Source of the DNA: Strigamia acuminata
Lineage: Eukaryota; Arthropoda; Chilopoda; Geophilomorpha; Linotaeniidae
DNA: 22,007 bases
Assembly (NCBI GenBank): GCA_949358305.1
Contig: CASHSZ010000094.1
Span: 1-22,007 of the forward strand
Direction of reading: 5' to 3'
In this document: positions 1-9,000 of the stretch, piece by piece
Position numbering within the stretch: the stretch's first letter is position 1
How the letters are laid out: every line of letters starts with the position of its first letter
Position numbers and translations under genes: made by a program
The notes under the pieces: generated by a model
Databases searched by the model: none
What the model saw: only the letters and a program-made list of their open reading frames with translations
What the model was told of the DNA's origin: nothing

Positions 1-2014
1 TTGTCACGATTAATTCTGTTGGTATAATTAATTCTAAACAATATCGCGCAAAAACTAATTCGCGCAATAGTAATGGGCAAAGTTCGTAGATTTCCCTAAA
101 CCTTGTTTCCTTCAAATGTGGACATCCAGAAACTCAGGAAACCTAATACTCGCGTTTGACTAACATAATTTATATTGGACAGTTCCTTGCTTACGACGGG
201 TGTTTGTAGGCGTAAAAGAATGAAAGCACGATGATATAAACCTAGAGTGGAAAGGGGATATCATCGGGCAGTGATAATATAAAAGATGTCGGCTTAGAAA
301 ATAGCGCAATAGGGTTAGATGTAAGAGCGCTTGTTGAAGGCGCAAATAATAGAGGACTAAATCTAAATGTTACTAAAGGAGAATGGTGTTATCCAGTAGA
401 GAGCATAAGAAGAAGTAATTAAACTTAGGATGATTGGAAAGAAGAAAACTCAGTCATGTGACTGGTCGGATCAATTAGAGAAGGGGGGTGGAAAGGTGAA
501 AATAGGAGTTCAATTGTAGAAATAATGATATGCGCATCATCTAGATTGCGCATTCATTAAATGAAGATGAGTAAGCGAGATGAATCATCACAAGTGAGAG
601 AAACAAGAAAATATTATAAGAAATAGGATTGGGTTATTCTAAAATAAAAATAGGCGGGTAGACGTGCCCGTGACATCCCCCTCCCCTTAAACCTTTATTA
701 TGGTTGTTGAATAAAGGCAAAGAGAGAGAGACTCATTCAAAACAATACAATAATAAATACAATCTTGGTTAAATATGCGAAATAAATGTCTAGATTAACA
801 TACTCTTGATTAAATAAGATCTTGACTAAATATGATGATTATGAGAATTAGGGGTCGTCACCAGATAAATAATAATAACAAAAATTAGCTCATCAGGAAG
901 CTTGAGACAAATTTCCGACCGACTTGTAAATGAAAATTATAAATCAATAAGGTTAGGAATAATAAACAAACATTTTCAAATAAATCGTATAAAACTCATC
1001 GAATAAAAATTAAACAATTTTGATATGGACGAAGACAAGACTAACTAAACACGCGACACTCATAGGGGGGACGTGGACTAAATTTTTTAGGATTGGACGG
1101 ACTCGAGGCTATACACTTTTAATTTAAGTCATCACAATAAAATTATTTTACCCATTTGCTTTGTAAAACGAAGCAATAAATTTCTACGCGGATAAATTTT
1201 AAACACGAAAAATAATACAAATAAAGAACGTCACAAGAGAGTTTATCTTACGAACAGGGGGTTTTATTCGGATTGGATACCTTTTTTAGGAACAAGGCGC
1301 AAATGAATGCGCAAAACAAAATAAGGTAAGGGATACCATTACACAAATGTAGACTTAACATCAGGTAGGTATATAGGGAATGATGGGAGAAATAAACATA
1401 AAATATGAAAATTGCGCAATGTTGGCGCGATAAACAAAAAAAATATAAACATGACACTATTTGGAATCATTAAAAGGAAATAATAAAAATAGGGATTAAG
1501 GTATCCTCATGCACAACCGGACCGGTTGCCACGGGAAAATTATCACAGTTAGAAATATTAGGCATTATGAAGAATGGAATAAATACTGAACTTTGAAAAA
1601 TTACACTAATATATCACAATTATGAATATCACAAATAATTATCACTATCATGACTTATTCCAGCAATTCAAATGAGAAAAACTAAAATTAAATGTAATCA
1701 TCTCAACTTTGAGGGATTTTAAAAATTAGAATAATTTCTGGAATAAATCAGGATTTAAATTCAAAAATATCACAATATAATGAAATTATAATGATGAAAA
1801 TAATAATAATGAAGAAAACACTATAGCAAATAAAAGTCTCGTAATTGTTCGGCTAACTGTTCATGCTAAAGTATTTAAAAATAAACATAATAAAGTTAAC
1901 ACTTCACTTTTTGGAGCACTTATCCAGCGGTGATGAAGATCAGATAAATTTGCGCAATAAATGTTTCCAGCAGTCTGTGGAATATTATACTTGTTGAAGA
2001 ACATTTAACACAAA
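1..2014 (-). other. 3' noncoding region of the retroelement, AT-rich
   Basis: No convincing gene lies here; open frames are under 80 codons and show no family resemblance. The sequence is strongly AT-rich. It carries the same GCGCAA/TTGCGC motif as the retroelement genes to its right, including a full ATTGCGCAAT at 1411-1420 and copies near 48, 62, 304, 341, 1289, 1309 and 1951. I therefore read it as the region downstream of the third ORF of the minus-strand element. No LTR end, polypurine tract or target duplication could be fixed, so the element may continue beyond base 1. Confidence 0.5.
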
Positions 2015-2026
2015 ATGATGATGATG

Positions 2027-2405
2027 AGAAACACAAACACAACGGCCAGAACACAAAATCAGTTCCTCAACTCCGTAGAGAAATTTTAGGAGGGCGCTAT
2101 AGGAAATTGATGCTCTCGGACGTGTGAGATGAATTTTTATGATGAAATACTTCATTCGCATCCGTAATGGTGGCGAGAAACAAAACCAGTTCCGCAACTC
2201 CGTAGAGAAATTTTAGGCGGGCGCTATAAGGAGTTGTTCTCGGGGCACTTGAACGAATAGCTGAGATGAAATACTTTTAATTTCCGGCTCATATGTGAGG
2301 ATGAGAATAAGACCAGTTCCGTAACTCAGATGAGAAATTTTACACGGGCGCTGTAAGGAAATACTCCCATACCGTCTGATGAGCAGAAATGATGAAAGAC
2401 ACTGT
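2027..2405. repeat. Three 127-bp tandem repeats
   Basis: The anchor CAGTTCC begins at 2060, 2187 and 2314, a spacing of exactly 127 bases twice. Each unit continues with a conserved block of the form (CA)ACTC..GAGAAATTTTA followed by GGGCGCT(A/G)TA(A)GGA. The second halves are more diverged but share GAGATGAA and a purine-rich GATGAGAA-type run before the next anchor. The array lies just past the end of the third ORF, in what would be the 3' untranslated region. Possible roles are regulatory (insulator or enhancer sites) or structural; the sequence alone does not say which. Confidence 0.8.
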
Positions 2406-2530
2406 TGGTGGTGATTTGTTGGTTTAATTGCGCAAAGAGAATGGTGGCGCAAAATAGGTGGTCCTACGGTTTTCCGAGTGATGTTGTGGTCACCGTAGAA
2501 TATCTAATTTGAAGAAATTGTTATTGTTTA

Positions 2531-5314
2531 TTAAGAATTACCTGACAAGGTTCTACACGGGGCCGGCATCCGAAATGATTTTATCATGTTGAGAGCCACG
2601 TTAACCACAACTCTCATGGCGTCCCGGTAGTTTGTGGCACCTTGCCTGTTAATTTCATTTTTGCAGTGATCTAAAAAGAGTTCTCCGTATCGGAGATACA
2701 GGGAATGGAGGAGGGGTTTGGCCTCTTCTGGTCTCATACGGAGGTCGGCAGACGCGAGGGATTGAAAAAGTTGGCGAACCGATGCAGCAGACATCCCAAA
2801 TTGAAGGCACGGTCCATTTGCATTCGCAAAATTGCACTCGACCGCAGCTGGAGGCAAAAGGCTGGGGAGCAGCTCCAGGGTGATGCGAGGTGGCGTGTCA
2901 TCCCAAATTTGCGATCCTTGGGCCGGCGGGATAGATGGTGCCGTCATCGGGTAGAATCCTGAATCCGTCATCAGATTGCGCAATTCTTGAAGGCGCAATT
3001 CATCCGACCGTCTCTTTTCTTCCTCTTTTTCTGTTTGCTCACGAGCTTCGCGTTCGGCTGCTTTGCGGTGAGCTTCTGCAACTCGGGTTTTTTCCAATTC
3101 GAATTCCGCGTCTCGTTCTTGGCGTCTCTTCTCCTCCATCATGTTGTGATAGTCCCTGGTATCCTGAATCTTGTAAAGATGGACGGAGATTTCTCGATGG
3201 AAAATCCACACGAGCATCTCGATTGCTGTCTCGGAATCGTATGTGCCACATTCGGACATTCGTTTTGCAACTTGGCGCGCGATGTGGGGCCGCCTGTCCA
3301 TCATCTCCTTCTGGGTTATGCGGAAGTCTCCCTGGTAAATGCTGAAATCCTCCACCATCATGAAGGTGATGAGCGCATTCCAGGCCTTCCATGGAATTTG
3401 GAAACGAGTTTGGGACACTCCGGGTCCCTCAATGGAGATCTGAACCTCGTATTTTCGTAGAAATTCTTCAATGACTTCGAACGAGTTGACGGGTTTTTGG
3501 GTTACTCCATACTTATCGAAAGCCAAATCGCAACGAGAAGTGACTTTTTTGAATGAGAGTCCAGTTCCGATGTTTGGAATTGCGCAATCGAGTCGAGACC
3601 GGTAAGATGATGTGCTCGAAACGCTAGTCGAGGTTACTGGAATCTTGGCGGTGGCAGCCGTGGTGGTTAATATGTTAAAGTTGGCGCCGGACGTCGTTGT
3701 CGTAGTTGCATTGCGCCCAGGAAATTGCGCATAAGTAATCGGCGTCACCGGCAAAGTTGGAACTTTTGAAAGTTTTGCCTGCTGACACGATGGAACTTCG
3801 GTTGCTGGTGCAATTGGTGAGATCGTGTATGTTTGTGAAAATACATCGGCCGAAGCAGCAGAGACGGTCGAAGCTGGAAAAAGATCGGCAGATAAATTAA
3901 TATTTAAATTGTCAATATCAGGGTTAATTTGTAAACTCGGCGTTGACGCTGATGACGGCGCGTTTACGGCTGGTGTCAGTCTAGCGCTCAATGGCGGTCC
4001 GCGTGGCCGAGAAAAGTCAGTTTTGGCAGACGGAAGGTCGATGTCGCGAATGTCAATCATCTTTCGTTCCAGTCTGCGCACATCACTTATTTTGGCGGTG
4101 GGAACACTACCGCGAATTTCATTTGTGATGTCCAGAATCGACGGGGTCACACTCATTGTGGATTGCACGTCGAATTCCGGAAGTCTAGCGGCTGAGATAG
4201 ATTGTTGAGAATCGTCCATGTTCTCTTTGCGCAATGTTTCTTGCGCAGAATCGTCCGCTAACACAGGTGATTCAGGGATGAATTGCAGTTGTGGCACTGG
4301 TCGTAGCGCCATTTCTGTTGGTGGAGTTGACAATTCAACGTTAGACACGGTGGAATTAGAGTACAAACTTTCGGTGTCCTCCTTGGTGGTAATGGTGAGC
4401 GTCGCCATCTTTTCGGCTGCCTTGGCAATCGTCTCGGCCGAAGGTCTGGGCACGAATTGTTCCGTCTCCGTGTCGCGAGTTGGATCGTGCGGGAGCGCCG
4501 ACGATGAGGTTGCCAAAGTGTTGCGCACCTTGATGGCGAGTTGCCGCTCTCGATTAGGATTTCGATTTATCGAGCATGGTGGCTTGCGTTGGTAAAAATA
4601 TGGCAGCGCGGTGTCAGAGTTGTCGTCGATAGTGGCGAGGTCTCCCAGCGACTCTAATGCAATGCTGATCTGCTCTTGAAGACTCGCATCGGTCCCAGGG
4701 AAACTGTGGAAGAATTGGGGCAATGTTGGTTGTGCCTCGTCAACTTCCCGCTGCTCCTGGTCCATCGGGTCCAAACCGGCGATCTCGTCGGCGAGCAAAT
4801 TTGGCACTTGCGCAAATGTAACGCGCATTAACTCAGCTGTCGGGTAAATCCAACTCCTAGGCACGATTCTCGCCTGTCTTGCCTCTCGCTGGAGTCGATG
4901 CCAATATTTAAAATGACCGGCGCGGAATCTTTGCACCATGGCTGGTGTACCGTTTGGTGGCCGAAATTGTGGAAACTCCACCCCGATTAGGTAAACTTTG
5001 TCCTGCACACGACGAAACAGGCACCAGCCATAAATCTGGCGCATCCACACACGATGAAATCCGCGGCGAAGATCACCCCGCCCGTCACACGCTCGGCAAG
5101 TCTTATCCACGCCTGAAACAACCAATTCGTACCCGTATCCGGAACAAACCGGGCATATCTCAAAGTTCGGATAACTGTGTTCACGGGGGTCGTTCGGATG
5201 CCAGCATGGAAATTTGGGCGGCCCGACTGCGTGGAGTGGCGGTTCGGCAAAGTTCTTCGGGTAGGGTTCGCCCGGAAAATCCTCCTTGCAACGACACACA
5301 TGTTTGTCGGCCAT
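2531..5314 (-). CDS. Third ORF of the retroelement: DnaJ-type zinc finger and coiled-coil protein, not an envelope
   Basis: This is a 927-residue protein of unknown function. Residues 54-61 (CPVCSGYG) and 73-80 (CRACDGRG) are two CxxCxGxG motifs, the hallmark of the DnaJ/Hsp40 cysteine-rich zinc domain; extra cysteines lie at 7, 9 and 37. Residues about 190-600 are low-complexity, rich in Ser, Thr, Pro and Ala. A folded-looking part follows (about 605-715), then a highly charged Glu/Arg/Lys stretch (about 718-782) typical of a coiled coil, and a Cys-containing C-terminal part. I see no signal peptide, no transmembrane segment and no furin-like site, so an envelope glycoprotein is unlikely despite its position after pol. 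The start ATG has a good context (ACAACATGG). GCGCAA motifs run through it, linking it to the neighbouring element. It could alternatively be a captured host gene. Confidence 0.75.
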   Translation of the reverse strand: MADKHVCRCKEDFPGEPYPKNFAEPPLHAVGPPKFPCWHPNDPREHSYPNFEICPVCSGYGYELVVSGVDKTCRACDGRGDLRRGFHRVWMRQIYGWCLFRRVQDKVYLIGVEFPQFRPPNGTPAMVQRFRAGHFKYWHRLQREARQARIVPRSWIYPTAELMRVTFAQVPNLLADEIAGLDPMDQEQREVDEAQPTLPQFFHSFPGTDASLQEQISIALESLGDLATIDDNSDTALPYFYQRKPPCSINRNPNRERQLAIKVRNTLATSSSALPHDPTRDTETEQFVPRPSAETIAKAAEKMATLTITTKEDTESLYSNSTVSNVELSTPPTEMALRPVPQLQFIPESPVLADDSAQETLRKENMDDSQQSISAARLPEFDVQSTMSVTPSILDITNEIRGSVPTAKISDVRRLERKMIDIRDIDLPSAKTDFSRPRGPPLSARLTPAVNAPSSASTPSLQINPDIDNLNINLSADLFPASTVSAASADVFSQTYTISPIAPATEVPSCQQAKLSKVPTLPVTPITYAQFPGRNATTTTTSGANFNILTTTAATAKIPVTSTSVSSTSSYRSRLDCAIPNIGTGLSFKKVTSRCDLAFDKYGVTQKPVNSFEVIEEFLRKYEVQISIEGPGVSQTRFQIPWKAWNALITFMMVEDFSIYQGDFRITQKEMMDRRPHIARQVAKRMSECGTYDSETAIEMLVWIFHREISVHLYKIQDTRDYHNMMEEKRRQERDAEFELEKTRVAEAHRKAAEREAREQTEKEEEKRRSDELRLQELRNLMTDSGFYPMTAPSIPPAQGSQIWDDTPPRITLELLPSLLPPAAVECNFANANGPCLQFGMSAASVRQLFQSLASADLRMRPEEAKPLLHSLYLRYGELFLDHCKNEINRQGATNYRDAMRVVVNVALNMIKSFRMPAPCRTLSGNS

Positions 5315-5989
5315 GTTGTCTCAACTAGATGTAATTGTGCCTAATTGATTTCAATCATTGGGGTTATATACACAAATTGAAACAATGAACATATCACAAA
5401 CGTTACTTACAATTAGAGTTGCGCAACTAATGAACGCGCACAAAACATAACACACAAGATTCAACACATGATGGTAATCCAAGGGAGAAAAATGCACAAG
5501 TGTTAAACGCTTCGAGAATTTTCTCACACAGGTGTCATAAAAGCACATGGGTATGAAGTGTGGGTGTTGGAGATTATAGTCGTAACTGTTTTAATAGAAT
5601 GACGAACTCTAGTGTGAAGAATTGGAAGTTAGCGAAAGATCGTAAATGAATGTTCTAGAAGAAATAGTCAAATTTAACATTGATCTTCAATGAGAAAGTT
5701 TAGCATATGTAAATCTAAACACACATAGGTACATATAACTAGGTTGAAATAATAAATTGGGAAAATAAATAATCTAAACACGTGGTGTTTTGAAAATGCA
5801 ATTAAAAGTGTCACACTCTAGTGGGCAATTTTGTCCTCACTGGAAATGGACTTAGTCAATTTTGAAATGAACAAATAAGAAACGTAAAAACGAATAACAT
5901 AAAACATAAAATATTTAAAAATAAAGAAACATAAAACATAAATGAAATTTTTCTTTAAAGTAACGATGAAATTACACCGGATTACTTTG

Positions 5990-5991
<2 letters not shown>
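5315..5991 (-). other. Noncoding spacer between pol and the third ORF
   Basis: No gene is seen; the sequence is AT-rich with one GCGCAA-type site near 5419. On the minus strand the last bases before the third ORF read ACATCTAG then TTGAGACAACATGG. The TAG could act as a 3' splice acceptor for a spliced subgenomic mRNA, which is how many retroelements express a third ORF. The upstream pyrimidine tract is weak, so this is only a possibility. Confidence 0.4.

Positions 5992-6042
<51 letters not shown>
5992..6042. repeat. 51-nt poly(T) (poly(A) in the element's sense)
   Basis: An uninterrupted run of 51 T on the plus strand, so poly(A) in the sense of the element, begins 16 bases past the pol stop codon. 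It could be a grown homopolymer, a trace of template switching onto a polyadenylated RNA when the third ORF was joined, or an assembly or length artefact. No AATAAA precedes it at the usual distance. Confidence 0.95.
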
Positions 6043-6048
<6 letters not shown>

Positions 6049-6058
6049 AAGAGAAAAA

Positions 6059-9000
6059 TTATTTAAAAGAAAGAAAATAAGCAGCGAAAATATCTAGTGT
6101 GTTAGCAGTATAATTTTCGACATGCTTGTCGATAATTTCGACATCTTTTAAGGTTAGGAAATTAATTTGCGCAAAATGCCAATGGCGAAGTTCTACAACG
6201 TTGTATGGTTGTGTTTTTCTGCCATTTTGGTCCATTAAGATAACAGTGTTGGGGCCCACCAATTTATGAATGATATAGATTCCCTCAGTTCGCTGGCGTA
6301 AGCCTGCTGCAAACTGTCTGTCGGCGGAAGAGGGTTGCCGATTGCGCAACGTCACCCAATCGCCAGGGCGAAAGTCATGAGCGCGACGTTTTAAATCGAA
6401 CCATTTTTTGTGGCGGATCTGAGATTCGCGCAAATTGTTCATCGCCCTTTCTCGCATGGTGCGCATTTGCTCATGGAGGTTTTCAGCCTCAGATGGTGGT
6501 AAGGGTTCCCCGTCATCTGTGTCACTATCAATATCACCAGGGAATCTGGCTTCTTGGCCTGTAACTAACTTAAATGGAGAGTACTTTAACGAAATTTGGT
6601 ACGCCGAATTAATTGCCAAAACAAAATAGCCGATATTTACATCCCACCTGTCGTGGTCGTCTATGTAAGCTAAAATGCAGTTTTTTAAGGATTGATTCAG
6701 GCGTTCGGCAATATTGCCTTGGGGGTGGTACGCTGCAGTGTAGCGGTTTACTGCGCCTAATTGCTGGATTTGGCTGCGAAACTCAGGCGATCGGAAAGCG
6801 GGGGCATTGTCGCTGATAATGATCTTGGGGAAACCCCAGCGTTTCGTAAATTTCTGAATCTGCGCAACTGAAGTTGCAATAGTCGAATCTTCTGTTAGTC
6901 GTACGTCTAACCAACGACTTGCTGAGTCGACCATTACAAAGGCGTAACAATGGCCGCCCACTGAACGTGGTTTCTTGCCATAGTAATCAATGTATATTGC
7001 GGAGAACAAGTGGCGCGCTCTCGACATTATCATTTTGCCATAAGGCAAGCGATTTAATGGTTTCGCGCGTTGACAAGCCTCGCAAACCTGGATCCATGTT
7101 TGGACATCTTCTCTCATTTTGGGCCAATACACACGCGTCTTTAAACGATGGAGGGTTTTTTCTCTTCCCATGTGTCCCACTACTGGAGGGTAATGCATTG
7201 CGCGGAAATATCGTTCGCGCAATTCCAAGGGGAGATAAATTTGACGCCTCTTGCGTATTTCATTAATGTGGACCGGTGGAAATCGACATAACATTTCTTT
7301 ATGCATACCAAAATTTTGCGCGCCTTTTTGAACTTGCGCAGCTTCGACTAGATCAACCGGCAGCATTTGAGCAGTTAAGTAGTATATCAACTCACGCGAC
7401 CACGGATCTTGTCTCTGTGCGGCTATTATTTCAGCGGCATCTGGCAGCATTTCAAAAGGTGGATGTTCAATAGGTGGATCGTGTTCCAATTCAGCCTGTT
7501 GCTCCGCTTCAGTGAGCCTTCTGTCTGATTCTGTAAATGTTCGTTCAGATCTCGGGCGCAGTCTCGTCGGAGTTCGAGGCGTTCCACCTCTTGGCACTGG
7601 ATACTCCACCGGCGAAGGAAAATCCCGAATCGGGCTAAAACTGTCTGTGTCGGATGACGACGTGTCGGAGTCCGGTTCGGAAGGGTCTCCGTCGGGGCGT
7701 TGCCGTCCAGAAGGTCCTGGTCCGGGGTCAAACACTGGTGGCACAGTCGGTGCTGTATCAGTTGTCGTTGACGGCGAAGACGCAGGAGAGGTTGGAGGAA
7801 TAGGAGATTGCGATATTGGAATGGATTGTGTGGGAGAAGATGTAGGAAAATTGGGAATTTGGATAGGAGTTGATTTTGGTGTAGGTTTTGGTCTTGGTGG
7901 CAAAATATGAGAGGGAATTCCAGCTGACTTTCGGGGTCGTCCTTTAGGTCTAGGAATTGGTGGAGTTGGTATTTTGGAAATAGGAATTGGTGTGGAAATG
8001 GGTTTTTTACGAGGAGGTAAAATATGGGAAGGAATTCCAGATGATTTTTTGGGTATTCCTTTTGGTTTTGAAGTGAGGGGAGTCGGTGCCAAAGGAATGG
8101 AAACTTCTGATTTACTTGGAGAAGTAGGTCGGTCAGGGAGCGTAGGAGTAGGAATGGGAACAGGAATAGGACTAGGAAGGGTTGTGGGAATGGGTGAAAC
8201 CACTGAACGAGGTGCTTTCGGCGTCCTTTTGCCTTTTCCGACTCTCTGTGCTTTTAATAATTTTGGTTGTTTCCATTTCTTTATATTAGCTCCATATCTC
8301 GGTAATTTCGGAGATATTTTCGGAACTAAAGTGGGATCTCTTAATCTAGCTCGAGTCCTTGTCGCAATAGCACGTTTGGCGCGAGGGGAGAGCACTGGAA
8401 TTATCATAATTTTACGTGGTCGTCCTCTTTTCTTTGTCAATATTGGAATCAACGAATGTTGTCTGCGCGCACGAAGTGGCACTGAAACACGAACTGATGG
8501 AGAATTAGGTGAAATTACTGGTAATGTTGCTGGAGTTGTTTGTTGAGTTGGTTGCGCAACTGGAGTTGACGCAGCTGTTGAAGTAGGTTGCGCAATTTGA
8601 GTTGGCGCAGTTGATGGTGTCGTGGTCGTTGTAATTCGACGAGGAATGAGGGATTTCCTTTTTCCTTTCTTTGGTTTAGTTGGTGAAATGGCTGAAATTA
8701 AAGTTGATTTAATGAATTTATCTTGGAACATTTTCTTAAATTGTCTATTAATGTCTTTTGGCAACTCAGTAATGATGGATAATGCTGGCCACTGATTACA
8801 GTCATCAAAATATGCTGTGTAGCAGGCTTCATCGACGAGTGGGCTGTCGTCTTCTGCGTCATATTCAGGTGGATCGACTGGTGCTCTGCTTAAAGCGTCC
8901 GCCACTCGATTCTTGCATCCTGAGCAGTGCAGGAAAGTGAATTTGTATTCGCTTAATGAGAGTACCCAACGAGCAAGTCGGCCAGTTGGTTCTCTTTGTT

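Noticed and set aside
2531-5314. Envelope glycoprotein at the usual env position
   Set aside because: No signal peptide, transmembrane segment or cleavage site is visible; the motifs point to a zinc finger and a coiled coil.
7974-8546. A 190-codon plus-strand Gly/Val-rich frame opposite pol
   Set aside because: It is the antisense shadow of the Pro/Ser-rich Pol insert and has no motif of its own.
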